A stretch of DNA of 64,000 nucleotides from Lysobacterales bacterium 15-68-25 (GTDB lineage: Bacteria; Pseudomonadota; Gammaproteobacteria; Xanthomonadales; Rhodanobacteraceae), in the NCBI GenBank assembly GCA_002279065.1, contig NCKB01000009.1:124001-188000 (forward strand), written 5' to 3'. The position numbers and the translations under genes were made by a program. The notes beneath the pieces were generated by a model, which saw only the letters and a program-made list of their open reading frames with translations, ran no database searches and was not told the origin of the DNA. This document shows positions 44,204-52,702 of this stretch, piece after piece; the first letter of the stretch is position 1; each line of letters starts with the position of its first letter.

Positions 44204-44319
44204 CGTCCGTGTCCTTCCCTCCCGAACCAGCCTCCAAGGCTAGCGCCGGGACGCCCATCGCCCGGATCAACCAGGCGTAGGCGGATGCCGTCGCACGACG
44301 CGCGGCAACGGCCCGAGTA

Positions 44320-45045
44320 TCAGATCTCGCCGACCAGCGTGGCCGGATCGTTGCGCTCCTGCTCGGTCAGCACGCCGTTGTGCAGCACCAGGGTGCGATC
44401 CATCCGCGCCGCCAAGCGGGTGTCATGGGTGACCAGGATGAAGCTCGTGCCGATCTCGCGGTTGAGCTCGAGCATCAGCGCGTACACCTGGGCCGCATTC
44501 GCCTCGTCGAGGTTGCCGGTCGGCTCGTCACCCAACACGCAGGCCGGACGAGTCACCAGCGCACGCGCCACGGCACAGCGCTGGCGCTCGCCACCGGACA
44601 GCTCCGAAGGCTTGTGCTCCAGCCGCGCCGCCAGACCGACCCGGCCCAGCAGCTCGGTCGCCTCACGCTGCGCCTTGGCGATCGACTCGCCCCGGATCAG
44701 CAGCGGCATGCACACGTTCTCCAGCGCGGTGAATTCGGGCAGCAGGTGATGGAACTGGTAGATGAAGCCGAGCGAGCGGTTGCGCACGCGGCCACGGTCA
44801 GCGTCGGACAAGGACGACAGTCGCTGGCCATCCACCTCCACCTCGCCACCGGTAAGCGTGTCCAGCCCACCGAGGATGTGCATCAGCGTACTCTTGCCCG
44901 AACCGGAGGCGCCGACGATGGCGGCGGTCTCGCCACGCTTCAGCTCGAAGCTCACATCGGTGAGCACGTCGGTACGCAGCTCGCCATCCTCGTAGCTCTT
45001 GGCGACATGGCTGGCGCGCAGCACCACTTCGTTGCGTGCGTTCAT
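44320..45045 (-). CDS. lolD: Lipoprotein-releasing ABC transporter ATP-binding protein
   Basis: LolD powers release of lipoproteins from the inner membrane to LolA. The 241-residue ATPase has Walker [10 protein letters not shown], the LolD-type [18 protein letters not shown], signature [15 protein letters not shown], Walker [14 protein letters not shown] and the H-loop LVTHD. The start [11 protein letters not shown] (45045) lies 4 bp after the lolC stop. A start four codons earlier (MSKRMNAR) would overlap lolC and cannot be excluded. Only one permease gene accompanies it. Confidence 0.95.
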   Translation of the reverse strand: MNARNEVVLRASHVAKSYEDGELRTDVLTDVSFELKRGETAAIVGASGSGKSTLMHILGGLDTLTGGEVEVDGQRLSSLSDADRGRVRNRSLGFIYQFHHLLPEFTALENVCMPLLIRGESIAKAQREATELLGRVGLAARLEHKPSELSGGERQRCAVARALVTRPACVLGDEPTGNLDEANAAQVYALMLELNREIGTSFILVTHDTRLAARMDRTLVLHNGVLTEQERNDPATLVGEI

Positions 45046-45049
45046 CCGC

Positions 45050-46294
45050 TTACTCATAGCGCAGCGCCTGGGCCGGCTGGGTACGCGAGGCGCGCCAGGC
45101 GGGATAGAGGGTGGCCAGCAGCGAGAAGGCGAACGTGACCAGCGATACCCAGCCCACATCCACCGCCTCCAGCTTGCTGGGCACGTTGGAGATGTAATAG
45201 ACGTCCGGCGACAGGAACTGCACGTGGAACACGTTCTGGATCCAGTCGACGATGTTCGGCAGCTGCCACGACAGCAGCGAGCCCAACCCGACGCCGAGGC
45301 CGATGCCGACGAAGCCGACCAGCACGCCCTGCACCATGAAGGTGGCCATGATGCTGCGCGGTGTGGTGCCGAGCGTGCGCAGGATCGCGATGTCTGCCTG
45401 CTTGTCGGTGACCAGCATCATCAGCATCGAGATCAGGTTGATCACCGCCACCAGCACGATCAGCGACAGGATGATGCCCATCACCTTCTTCTCCATCGAG
45501 ATCGCCGAGAAGAAGTTGCTATTCTCCTGCATCCAGGTGCGCACGCTGTAGAGCTGGCCCAGCTCGCGACTCAGCTCGCGCGACACCGGCCCGGCATTCC
45601 ACAGGTCGTCCAGGCGCAGGCGGATGCCGGTGGGCCCGGACAGCTCGCCCAGCTTCTCCGCATCGGTCATGTTGACCAGCGCCAGGCCCGAGTCGTACTG
45701 CTGCATGCCCATCTCGAACACGCCGGATACGCGGAACCCGCGGATCCGCGGCACCGCGCCCATCGGGGTGGCCCTGAACTGCGGCACGAACATCGTCACG
45801 TGGTCGCCCACGGTGACGCCGAGCTGCATCGCCAGCTCCTTGCCCAGGATGATGTTCCAGCTGCCGGGCGTGAGCGAATCCCAGCGGCCCTGCACCATGT
45901 GCTTGTCGATGTCCGAGGCCTTCGGCTCCAACGTCGGCTCGATGCCGCGCACCATGGTGCCGGTGGAGCCGTAGGTGCCCTGCAGGAACGCCTGCAGGTC
46001 GACGTAGGGCGCCGCGCCGCGCACGTGCGGGCTGGCCTCGGCCTGCTTCACCGTGCCCTGCCAGTCGTGGATGCTCTCGCCCACGCCGGAGATGGTGGCG
46101 TGGGATACCGCACCGAGGATGCGCGAGCGCAGCTCGTTGTCGAAACCGTTCATCACCGACATCACGGTGATCAGCGCCATCACGCTGATCGTGATGCAGA
46201 TGATCGACACGGTGGAAATGAAGGAGATGAACTGGTTGCGGCGCTTGGCGCGCGTGTAGCGCAGGCCGATGAAGAGTTCGAGCGGTCGGAACAT
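45050..46294 (-). CDS. lolC: Lipoprotein-releasing ABC transporter permease (LolC/LolE family)
   Basis: This inner-membrane permease of the Lol system has 414 residues. The N-terminal helix follows [17 protein letters not shown] positive residues, then comes a large periplasmic domain (about 50-255) and three C-terminal helices with the FtsX/MacB fold. The sequence [18 protein letters not shown] is the typical start. No second permease (LolE) is adjacent, so a homodimeric LolC/F arrangement with LolD, or a lolE elsewhere, is implied. Upstream is a 118-bp gap to ygfX on the same strand. Confidence 0.93.
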   Translation of the reverse strand: MFRPLELFIGLRYTRAKRRNQFISFISTVSIICITISVMALITVMSVMNGFDNELRSRILGAVSHATISGVGESIHDWQGTVKQAEASPHVRGAAPYVDLQAFLQGTYGSTGTMVRGIEPTLEPKASDIDKHMVQGRWDSLTPGSWNIILGKELAMQLGVTVGDHVTMFVPQFRATPMGAVPRIRGFRVSGVFEMGMQQYDSGLALVNMTDAEKLGELSGPTGIRLRLDDLWNAGPVSRELSRELGQLYSVRTWMQENSNFFSAISMEKKVMGIILSLIVLVAVINLISMLMMLVTDKQADIAILRTLGTTPRSIMATFMVQGVLVGFVGIGLGVGLGSLLSWQLPNIVDWIQNVFHVQFLSPDVYYISNVPSKLEAVDVGWVSLVTFAFSLLATLYPAWRASRTQPAQALRYE

Positions 46295-46412
46295 GGCAAC
46301 CTGATGTGTGGGGGCCGGCCAGGCGGCCAGCGGAAAGACCTGATCGCCCAGGACGTCCATGGACCGCGCCGACGCGCCAGAGTGCCCGATGCGTCGACGG
46401 GGCACAACCGGC

Positions 46413-46844
46413 TCAGCGGGGCAGCGGCGATGGCCTGCCCAGCCCGGCCGCCAGCCGCATGCGAACGCGGCGACGGATGTCGGGATCGCTGTTGTCGGGC
46501 AAGAGCCATAGCACCTGACGCCGTCCCTCTGCCCGCAGCTCCAGCACCAGGCAACCGGCCAGCACGCGGTGCGAGACAAGCTCCGCCCGGGCCTCCAGCC
46601 CGTCCCGTCCGAGCAGTGACCAGCCCGCGTCCGGGCCCCAGCCAACCGAGGCGGGCGGCGCGGGCTGCCGCGCCAGGCCGATCAGCACACCCATGATCGC
46701 ACCAGCCGAGACCGCCAGCCGGCCCCAGTCCGGCAATCCGCTGAATGCGATCGCGAGCAACGCCAGCAGCAGCATGCAGGCCACGCCGACCGCAAGCCAG
46801 CACGACCGCCGGTATTCAAAGCCGATGGCGGGCGCGGATGTCAT
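46413..46844 (-). CDS. ygfX: YgfX-like membrane protein (CptA family)
   Basis: This 143-residue protein has two adjacent N-terminal membrane helices (about 17-34 and 38-54) and a cytosolic remainder, the layout of YgfX/CptA. In E. coli ygfX lies directly after sdhE, as here. Reports of toxin activity or cytoskeleton inhibition for that pair are disputed. The start MTSAPAIGFEYRRS overlaps the 3' end of sdhE by 29 bp, an unusually long overlap. Sequence similarity is weak; order and topology carry the call. Confidence 0.7.
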   Translation of the reverse strand: MTSAPAIGFEYRRSCWLAVGVACMLLLALLAIAFSGLPDWGRLAVSAGAIMGVLIGLARQPAPPASVGWGPDAGWSLLGRDGLEARAELVSHRVLAGCLVLELRAEGRRQVLWLLPDNSDPDIRRRVRMRLAAGLGRPSPLPR

Positions 46845-47064
46845 CGATGATCGCCTGCCAGTCCTCGCGAGGCGCACGAGCGTGCCCCATCACCCAGTCC
46901 CAGAGGTCGGGGTCCTGCACGTCCAGCAACTCGTCGAAAGCGCCGCGGGTCGCCTCGTCCGCCGCGGCAAAGCGTTCGTCCAACCAGCCGCCGAACAGCG
47001 CATCCAGCTCGCGGGTGCCGCGGCGGGTCCGCCAGCGCAGTCGTTTGATCCGGGCTTCTTCCAC
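46816..47064 (-). CDS. sdhE: FAD assembly factor SdhE (YgfY/CptB)
   Basis: SdhE helps attach FAD covalently to SdhA. The 82-residue protein has the family RGxxE motif in RRGTRELDALF and the later DPDLWDWVMGH. The start is taken as GTG at 47064, preceded by GAGGA about 6 bases upstream. A TTG at 47082 is in frame but only four bases from a stable hairpin. It lies 72 bp after sdhB on the same strand, behind that hairpin, so it probably shares the sdh transcript at reduced level. Confidence 0.9.
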   Translation of the reverse strand: MEEARIKRLRWRTRRGTRELDALFGGWLDERFAAADEATRGAFDELLDVQDPDLWDWVMGHARAPREDWQAIIDDIRARHRL

Positions 47065-47086
47065 GATTCCTCGAGCCTCCAACGCA

Positions 47087-47112
47087 TGCGGGCTGCCCTG
47101 AGGCAGCCCGCA
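47087..47112 (-). promoter_or_regulatory. Hairpin between sdhB and sdhE
   Basis: A perfect 11-bp stem (47087-47097/47102-47112) with a CTGA loop lies in the intercistronic space, without a downstream T run. It could block 3'-to-5' decay or dampen read-through from sdhB into sdhE and ygfX. Confidence 0.5.
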
Positions 47113-47136
47113 CGAAAAACGACATCAGACCATCGC

Positions 47137-47919
47137 TCAGGCCGCGCGGCGCTGCACGATCAGCTTCTTGATCTCCGCGATCGCCTTGGCCGGGTTCAGG
47201 CCCTTCGGGCAGGTACGCGCGCAGTTCATGATGGTATGGCAGCGATACAGCTTGAACGGATCTTCCAGGTCGTCCAGGCGAGCACCGGTGTCCTCGTCGC
47301 GCGAGTCGACGATCCAGCGGTAGGCCTGCAGCAGGATCGCCGGACCGAGGTACTTGTCACCGTTCCACCAGTAGCTCGGGCAACTGGTCGAGCAGCAGGC
47401 GCACAGGATGCACTCGTAAAGGCCATCGAGGTGCTTGCGGTCTTCCGGCGACTGCAGGCGCTCGCGATCGGGCGCCGGACTCTGCGTGCGCAGCCACGGT
47501 TTGATCGAAGCGAACTGGGCGTAGAAGTGCGTGAGATCCGGCACCAGATCCTTCACCACCGGCATGTGCGGCAGCGGGTAGATCTTGACGTCGCCCGAGG
47601 CGCACTCCTCGATGGCCTTGGTGCAGGCCAGCGTGTTGGTGCCATCGATGTTCATTGCGCACGATCCGCAGATGCCCTCGCGGCACGAACGGCGCAGCGT
47701 GAGCGTCGGATCGATCTCGTTCTTGATCTTCAGCAACGCGTCCAGAACCATCGGGCCGCACGCGGCCATGTCGACCTCATAGGTGTCGATGCGCGGGTTC
47801 TGGCCATCGTCAGGCGACCAGCGGTAGATACGGAAGGTGCGCGGCTTCTTCGCGCCCTGCGCCGGGAAATGCTTGCCCGGCTGGATCTTCGAATTCTTCG
47901 GGAGGGTGAACTCTGCCAT
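47137..47919 (-). CDS. sdhB: Succinate dehydrogenase iron-sulfur subunit
   Basis: SdhB carries electrons from FAD to quinone through three clusters. The 260-residue protein has the [2Fe-2S] site CREGICGSC with a later Cys (TLACTKAI), the [4Fe-4S] site [12 protein letters not shown], and the [3Fe-4S] site ending [12 protein letters not shown]. An N-terminal extension of about 20 residues is present compared with E. coli (238). It is separated from sdhA by 98 bp containing a strong hairpin. Confidence 0.98.
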   Translation of the reverse strand: MAEFTLPKNSKIQPGKHFPAQGAKKPRTFRIYRWSPDDGQNPRIDTYEVDMAACGPMVLDALLKIKNEIDPTLTLRRSCREGICGSCAMNIDGTNTLACTKAIEECASGDVKIYPLPHMPVVKDLVPDLTHFYAQFASIKPWLRTQSPAPDRERLQSPEDRKHLDGLYECILCACCSTSCPSYWWNGDKYLGPAILLQAYRWIVDSRDEDTGARLDDLEDPFKLYRCHTIMNCARTCPKGLNPAKAIAEIKKLIVQRRAA

Positions 47920-47982
47920 GTGCGGAACCCTTCAATCTCGTTAGGAGGGCCTGACGGCCCCGACCACCTGCGATGCGCGGGC

Positions 47983-48010
47983 GGTACCGGCGATACGGAT
48001 CGCCGGTACC
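47983..48010 (-). promoter_or_regulatory. Hairpin between sdhA and sdhB
   Basis: A perfect 11-bp stem (47983-47993/48000-48010) with a six-base loop TACGGA lies in the 98-bp space between sdhA and sdhB. No T tract follows. It is a candidate mRNA-processing or stability element that could set the sdhA:sdhB ratio. Confidence 0.5.
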
Positions 48011-48017
48011 TGCCGAA

Positions 48018-49805
48018 TCAGTAAACGCGCTTCTTCGGCGGCACCACCTCGACCTCGTCGGTCATCGTGTACATGTGCACCGGGCGGAACTCGAAGCTGG
48101 CCTTGCCGGCCTCGTCCACCTTGACCAGGGTGTGCTTCATCCACTCTTCGTCGTTGCGGTCCGGGAAGTCCTCGCGGGCGTGCGCGCCGCGGCTCTCCGG
48201 ACGCTGCTCGGCCGAGTGCATGGTCGCCACGGCCTGCGCCAGCAGGTTGGACAGCTCCAGCGTCTCGATCAGGTCGGAGTTCCATACCAGCGAGCGGTCG
48301 GAAACCTTGACGTCCTTGAACGAGTCGTAGACCTCGGAGATCTTGCGCTTGCCTTCCTTGAGCGTGTCGCCGGTGCGGAACACCGCCGCGTCGCTCTGCA
48401 TGGTGCGCTGCATTTCCGCGCGGATCTTCGCCGTCGGCGTGCTGCCGTTGGCATTGCGCAGACCGTCGAAGCGGGTCAGCGCCTTGTCCAGCGCGCTGGC
48501 CGGCAGATCCTTGTGCGCCGCGCCCGGCTTGATCACTTCGGCGCAGCGGTTGGCCACTGCGCGGCCGAACACGACCAGGTCGAGCAGCGAGTTGGAGCCC
48601 AGGCGGTTGGCGCCGTGCACCGACACGCAGGCCGCTTCGCCGATGGCGAACAGGCCGGGCACCACCGAATCCGGGTTGCCGTCCTTCAGCTGCACCACTT
48701 CGCCGTGGTAGTTGGTCGGGATGCCGCCCATGTTGTAGTGCACGGTCGGCAGCACCGGGATCGGTTCCTTGGTCACGTCCACGCCGGCGAAGATGCGCGC
48801 CGACTCGGCGATGCCCGGCAGGCGCTCGTGGATCACCTCGGCACCCAGGTGCATCAGGTTCAGATGAATATGATCCTTGTGCTCGCCGACGCCGCGCCCC
48901 TCGCGGATCTCGATCGTCATCGCACGGCTGACCACGTCGCGCGAAGCCAGGTCCTTCGCATTCGGGGCGTAGCGCTCCATGAAGCGCTCACCCTCCGAGT
49001 TGGTGAGGTAGCCACCCTCGCCGCGCACGCCCTCGGTAATCAGGCAGCCGGCGCCGTAGATGCCGGTCGGGTGGAACTGTACGAACTCCATGTCCTGCAG
49101 CGGCAGGCCGGCGCGCAGCACCATGCCGCCACCGTCGCCGGTGCAGGTATGCGCCGAGGTGGCGCTGAAGTAGGCGCGGCCGTAGCCACCGGTCGCCAGC
49201 ACCACGGCCTGGCCGCGGAAGAAGTGCAGCGTACCCTCGTTCATGTCCAGCGCCAGCACGCCGCGGCAAACGCCCTCTTCGTCGAAGATCAGGTCGATCG
49301 CGAAGTACTCGATGAAGAACGAGGCATCGTGCGCCAGCGCCTGCTGGTAGAGCGTGTGCAGGATCGCGTGGCCGGTGCGGTCGGCCGCGGCGCAGGTGCG
49401 CTGCGCGGTGCCCTTGCCGTAATGGGTGGTCATGCCGCCGAACGGACGCTGGTAGATCTTGCCTTCGGCCGTACGCGAGAACGGCACGCCGTAATGTTCC
49501 AGCTCGATGATCGCCGGGATTGCCTCGCGGCACATGTACTCGATGGCGTCCTGGTCGCCCAGCCAGTCCGAGCCCTTGATCGTGTCGTAGAAGTGGAAAC
49601 GCCAGTCGTCCTCGCCCATGTTGCCGAGCGCAGCAGAGATGCCGCCCTGCGCCGCCACCGTGTGCGAGCGGGTCGGGAACACCTTGGTGATGCACGCGGC
49701 CTTCAGGCCCTTCTCCGCCAGGCCGAAGGTGGCGCGCAGGCCCGCGCCGCCGGCGCCGACCACGATCACGTCGTACTTGTGCTGTTGGATCTTGTAGCTT
49801 TCCAC
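48018..49805 (-). CDS. sdhA: Succinate dehydrogenase flavoprotein subunit
   Basis: SdhA oxidises succinate to fumarate with covalent FAD. The 595-residue protein has the dinucleotide fold [11 protein letters not shown], the FAD-linked histidine H48 in [11 protein letters not shown], and the active-site segments [37 protein letters not shown] and [16 protein letters not shown]. The start is a GTG at 49805, two bases after the sdhD stop, where homology begins ([12 protein letters not shown]). This gives an sdhCDAB order. Confidence 0.97.
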   Translation of the reverse strand: MESYKIQQHKYDVIVVGAGGAGLRATFGLAEKGLKAACITKVFPTRSHTVAAQGGISAALGNMGEDDWRFHFYDTIKGSDWLGDQDAIEYMCREAIPAIIELEHYGVPFSRTAEGKIYQRPFGGMTTHYGKGTAQRTCAAADRTGHAILHTLYQQALAHDASFFIEYFAIDLIFDEEGVCRGVLALDMNEGTLHFFRGQAVVLATGGYGRAYFSATSAHTCTGDGGGMVLRAGLPLQDMEFVQFHPTGIYGAGCLITEGVRGEGGYLTNSEGERFMERYAPNAKDLASRDVVSRAMTIEIREGRGVGEHKDHIHLNLMHLGAEVIHERLPGIAESARIFAGVDVTKEPIPVLPTVHYNMGGIPTNYHGEVVQLKDGNPDSVVPGLFAIGEAACVSVHGANRLGSNSLLDLVVFGRAVANRCAEVIKPGAAHKDLPASALDKALTRFDGLRNANGSTPTAKIRAEMQRTMQSDAAVFRTGDTLKEGKRKISEVYDSFKDVKVSDRSLVWNSDLIETLELSNLLAQAVATMHSAEQRPESRGAHAREDFPDRNDEEWMKHTLVKVDEAGKASFEFRPVHMYTMTDEVEVVPPKKRVY

Positions 49806-49806
49806 G

Positions 49807-50196
49807 TCAGGCTCCGAGGGCGATGCGCAGCACGGCCAGCACGCTTGCCAGCGCACCCAGCACCGCGAGGAATTTCACCAGCACCAGCAGGGAGACTTCC
49901 TTCCAGCGGGTGTGTACGTAATCTTCGATCACCACCTGCAGGCCGAGCACGGCGTGCCAGAACATGGCGATCACGAAGGCGATCAGCAGGACCGCGTTCC
50001 ACGGACGGGCCACCAGGGCATGCGCGGTTGCGAAGTCGGCGTGCGCCAGTCGCAGAACGGTCACGAGGAACCACAGGCCGAGCACGACGAGCGCTGAAGC
50101 GGTGACGCGCTGCATCCACCAATGGCCGACACCGGACTGGGCCGATCCCAGACCGCGGGCGCGCTTGATCGGATGACGAAGATCCTTGGCGCTCAT
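49807..50196 (-). CDS. sdhD: Succinate dehydrogenase membrane anchor subunit SdhD
   Basis: SdhD is the hydrophobic anchor that, with SdhC, binds haem b and quinone. The 129-residue protein has three membrane helices and the segment [17 protein letters not shown], which carries the haem-ligand histidine and the quinone-site DY. The start [13 protein letters not shown] overlaps the sdhC stop (ATGA). Sequence conservation in this family is low, but position and topology are clear. Confidence 0.93.
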   Translation of the reverse strand: MSAKDLRHPIKRARGLGSAQSGVGHWWMQRVTASALVVLGLWFLVTVLRLAHADFATAHALVARPWNAVLLIAFVIAMFWHAVLGLQVVIEDYVHTRWKEVSLLVLVKFLAVLGALASVLAVLRIALGA

Positions 50197-50588
50197 GCCG
50201 CACCTCCCGAGGTCAGCACGAAGGCCCAGACGAGCAGCGTGATCACCAGGCTGCCAATGATCGACAGCCAGCTCGAACGGACGAATTGCGCAATGGCGTA
50301 ACCGGCGCCCGCGTCCTGCACGAGATGGCGGATGCCGTTGCACAGGTGGTAGGCGAAGGCCCAGGTCCAGCCGAACATGACCAGCAGTCCGAGCGAGCTG
50401 CCAATGCAGGCGGCAAATCGCGCGTAGGCCTCGCTGCCGCCGGCCAGGGCCAGCAGCCCCCACAGGATGATCAGGGTACCCACCGCCAGCACGACGCCGG
50501 TCGCACGGTGCAGGATCGAGGTCAACATCTGCACCTGCCACTTGTAGATCTGCAGGTGTGGTGAGAGCGGTCGTGGTGTGTCTGCCAT
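50193..50588 (-). CDS. sdhC: Succinate dehydrogenase cytochrome b556 subunit SdhC
   Basis: SdhC is the first gene of the sdh operon and encodes the cytochrome b anchor. The 131-residue protein has SPHLQIYKWQVQMLTSILHR with the quinone-site Ser/Arg, then three helices with the haem histidine in AYHLCNGIRHL (H81, H88). It overlaps sdhD by 4 bp. The 79 bp upstream, before the DUF1674 gene stop, may hold an operon promoter; no strong boxes are seen. Confidence 0.95.
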   Translation of the reverse strand: MADTPRPLSPHLQIYKWQVQMLTSILHRATGVVLAVGTLIILWGLLALAGGSEAYARFAACIGSSLGLLVMFGWTWAFAYHLCNGIRHLVQDAGAGYAIAQFVRSSWLSIIGSLVITLLVWAFVLTSGGAA

Positions 50589-50667
50589 GGTGGCTATCCT
50601 GGTGTGGAATCGCTTTTACCCAAGCCGATCGTCTCTCGCGTCCGCCAGCAACCGCTGGCGCGATGCG

Positions 50668-50835
50668 TCAGAAGTCGATGCAGCGCCCGTTCTTTTCCCA
50701 GTCGCCGTAGCGCGTGGGATCGGGCGCCGGACGCTCTTCCACCGAGGCCCGCCGGTCATTTTCGGTAGGCAAAACACCATCAGCCGCGGGAACGGCTGGC
50801 TGCTTCGATTCGGGATGGGAGCGAGTGTCGGACAT
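50668..50835 (-). CDS. DUF1674 small protein (SDHAF4-like succinate dehydrogenase assembly factor)
   Basis: This 55-residue protein has a charged, disordered N-terminus and the conserved C-terminal motif DPTRYGDWEKNGRCIDF. That motif defines DUF1674 and the mitochondrial assembly factor SDHAF4, which binds flavinylated SDHA. The start is the ATG at 50835; an upstream in-frame start is less likely. The gene lies 79 bp upstream of sdhC on the same strand. Context and motif together support a role in complex II assembly; activity in bacteria is inferred. A 7-bp stem (50643-50649/50654-50660) follows its stop. Confidence 0.85.
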   Translation of the reverse strand: MSDTRSHPESKQPAVPAADGVLPTENDRRASVEERPAPDPTRYGDWEKNGRCIDF

Positions 50836-50937
50836 GGTTCTTGTTAGCTGAACAAGCGTAATACTTGTGCCTTGCCGGTACAACCTGAGGGGCCACTACC
50901 CTTGCCTGAAACGCCTCCGCCCCCAGTAACGCAAACC

Positions 50938-51753
50938 ATGCCCGATACCATCCCACCCCTGCCTGCCGAAATCCTCGTCATCGAGGGCCCCGATGCGGGC
51001 CAGTTCATGCATGGCCAGTTCACGTCGAACGTCCACGCACTGCGCGAAGGACAATGGCAGTTCAGCGCATGGCTCGATGCAGCCGGGCGCGTACGTGCCC
51101 TGTTCCACCTCGCACGGGTGGCCGATCAGCGCTGGGTGATGCTGCTTCGCGGCGGGCGGGCGGATGCAATGAGAAGCGAGCTTTCGCGTTTCGTGTTCCG
51201 CGCGCGCGTCCGCCTGCAGGCACCAACCGCCGGCACGCTGGCCATCGCCCCCATGGTCGCACTCCACGTCGCGAGCGAGGATGGTGGAGAGCTCCTGCTT
51301 GGTTGTGGGGATCACGCCATCGCCAGCACAGCGATCGCGCGCTGCGACGACGGCTTGCGCGAGACCCAGATCCGAGCAGGCTGGCCCTGGCTGTCCGACG
51401 GAGCGCTCGGCCAATACACCGCTGCGTCGCTCGGCCTGCACCAACTCGGCGCCATCGCTCTCGACAAGGGCTGCTACCCAGGTCAGGAGATCGTGGCGAG
51501 GCTCCACTATCGCGGGGGAAACAAGCGCAGGCTCTGCCGCGTCATCCTGTCGCAGGACGTCGGCGTTGATGCAAGACTCAGGCGAGTCGCGGATGAAGCC
51601 GAAATACATGTGCTCGACGTCATGAAAGACGGATCCGCGTTTCAGGGTCTCGCTGTCGCGCACGAAGCCTGGATCGCAGGACCGCAATTTGATCTTCAAG
51701 GTTTGTGTACGGACGGAACGCGCATCCGGATCGTCGAGTCGTGGGACGAATAG
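50938..51753 (+). CDS. ygfZ: YgfZ/GcvT-domain folate-binding protein
   Basis: YgfZ is a folate-dependent protein needed for repair or assembly of some Fe-S enzymes. The 271-residue protein has the signature KGCYPGQE (177-184) with the essential cysteine C179. It starts at the ATG at 50938; an in-frame TTG 22 codons upstream is less likely. It is divergent from the DUF1674 gene. A TAATAC box near 50859-50864 and a dyad (50840-50845/50851-50856) lie between them. Placement beside the Fe-S-rich sdh operon fits the function. Confidence 0.9.
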   Translation: MPDTIPPLPAEILVIEGPDAGQFMHGQFTSNVHALREGQWQFSAWLDAAGRVRALFHLARVADQRWVMLLRGGRADAMRSELSRFVFRARVRLQAPTAGTLAIAPMVALHVASEDGGELLLGCGDHAIASTAIARCDDGLRETQIRAGWPWLSDGALGQYTAASLGLHQLGAIALDKGCYPGQEIVARLHYRGGNKRRLCRVILSQDVGVDARLRRVADEAEIHVLDVMKDGSAFQGLAVAHEAWIAGPQFDLQGLCTDGTRIRIVESWDE

Positions 51754-52193
51754 CCTCATGCTGCTTCGCGACAAAAGTGAGCATCACGTGAATTCATCGA
51801 CCATGGCACTTGCCATTACAGGAGCCCCCCACTAGGCTCCGCCAAAATTTTTGGCCGGCCACCCCGCCGCGGTGGCTCGAGCACGCGACGAACCGGAGGA
51901 GTCCGGATCGGCGCGACCCGGCAGGAATGCCGGAGAGAATGACCGCCATACGAGGCGGAGCAGTTGCAGAGGCTTCGGAACCACTTTGTTGGTTGATCGG
52001 CTGCAGCTCTGGTCAGGTCAGGCAAATAGACGTCGAACTGACTCGCCACAATCCCGTGGCAAGGACATCCGCGATCCCGAGTTTCGATCCGGTGTCATCA
52101 ATCCAGGTGGAACGGCCTGCCCGCCCGTCCACCGCAATGGCGCGTGAGATCCGGTTCCGCACCGGCCATGCGTACAGCACGTTGGAGGCAGAC
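51754..52193 (+). other. 440-bp non-coding region with serial hairpins upstream of the SleB-like gene
   Basis: No credible gene lies here; the open plus frame lacks any recognisable domain. Perfect inverted repeats follow each other: 51821-51826/51835-51840, 51841-51847/51849-51855, 51858-51863/51871-51876, 51893-51897/51902-51906, 51918-51923/51928-51933 and 51943-51947/51954-51958. Two stems present GGA in a four-base loop (GGAG, GGAA), and GGA occurs seven times between 51895 and 51979. It may be a long 5' leader or a small RNA. A weak promoter (TTGCCA at 51810, 17 bp, TAGGCT) precedes it. No known riboswitch is matched with confidence. Confidence 0.45.
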
Positions 52194-52628
52194 ATGAAAC
52201 TTTCCGTGTTGCTGTGGATGGCCTCGCTGCTGCCCCAGCCTGTGGCCGACCAGACCTGTCTGGCGACCACCGTCTATCTGGAAGCCCGCAGCGAACCGAC
52301 CGTGGGACAGATGGCGGTGGCCGAAGTGGCCTTGCGTCGCCGCGACCGCGGCCAGTGGGGCGACACCGTGTGCAAGGTGGTGACCGCACCCCACCAGTTC
52401 GCCACCACCACCACGCCTGGCTCGTTCGACATCACGAACGCCCAGGCATTCGCCAGGGCCTGGAAGATCGCTGGCGAATCGATGATGAACTGGGAGTTGC
52501 CGCTCGCAGAACGACGACTTGTGGTTCCCCACGCTGACCACTTCGCCACGGTAGCCATCACTCCTGCCTGGTCGGTCAACCGGACCGGACGCACCATCGG
52601 CGAACATCGGTTCTACGCGGTAAACTGA
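52194..52628 (+). CDS. SleB-type cell wall hydrolase (Hydrolase_2 domain), exported
   Basis: This 144-residue protein has a signal peptide (about 1-19) and one Hydrolase_2 domain. Family features are TVYLEARSEPTVGQMAVAEVALRR, with the probable catalytic Glu30, and later ITNAQAFARAWKIAG and the His-containing NRTGRTIGEHRFYAVN. SleB enzymes are lytic transglycosylases that cut peptidoglycan; in Gram-negatives they are mostly uncharacterised. The start ATG at 52194 follows a weak GGAGG-like TTGGAGGCAG about 8 bases upstream. It is preceded by a long structured leader and followed by a strong terminator. Confidence 0.85.
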   Translation: MKLSVLLWMASLLPQPVADQTCLATTVYLEARSEPTVGQMAVAEVALRRRDRGQWGDTVCKVVTAPHQFATTTTPGSFDITNAQAFARAWKIAGESMMNWELPLAERRLVVPHADHFATVAITPAWSVNRTGRTIGEHRFYAVN

Positions 52629-52649
52629 ATCACGCAGACAGCAACAAAG

Positions 52650-52680
52650 AAAAAGCCCTCCAAACGGAGGGCTTTTTTTT
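52650..52680 (+). terminator. Intrinsic terminator after the SleB-like gene
   Basis: An 8-bp stem (52654-52661/52666-52673) with loop AAAC is flanked by A-rich sequence on the left and eight T on the right. It can serve both the hydrolase gene and the convergent lipoprotein gene. The last three T are also the first three bases of the palindrome at 52678. Confidence 0.92.
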
Positions 52681-52691
52681 GGACGTCCAAA
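52678..52691. repeat. Second copy of the 14-bp palindrome found upstream of mtnB
   Basis: TTTGGACGTCCAAA occurs here as at 27353-27366, and the next base (T) is also the same. This copy lies between two convergent genes, directly after a terminator, where an operator would have no evident target. In minus-strand RNA it could form a small hairpin followed by a U tract. It may be coincidence or part of a terminator. Confidence 0.5.
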
Positions 52692-52702
52692 TGAAACGCG
52701 CG

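Noticed and set aside
44204..44319. Possible missing lolE permease next to lolD
   Set aside because: The 116-bp gap before comEC has no coding sequence; a second permease, if any, is elsewhere.
47973..50105. Long plus-strand open frame (710 codons) opposite sdhA and sdhD
   Set aside because: Antisense shadow of sdhA; low-complexity Arg/His/Ala/Gln composition and no domain. The same applies to long frames opposite parE (20239-22002), eno (9509-11125) and mgtE (5870-7843).
51931..52035. Resemblance to a glycine riboswitch (GGAGAGA early and TCAGGCAAATAGAC late)
   Set aside because: The paired elements do not form the aptamer core, the conserved GAAGGAGC and CUCUCAGGCAAAAGGAC segments are only partial, and the downstream gene is not a glycine gene. 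A covariance search could settle it.
51810..52193. A 128-codon N-terminal extension of the SleB-like protein
   Set aside because: The frame is open but starts at TTG, has no domain, and would bury a clear signal peptide beginning at 52194.
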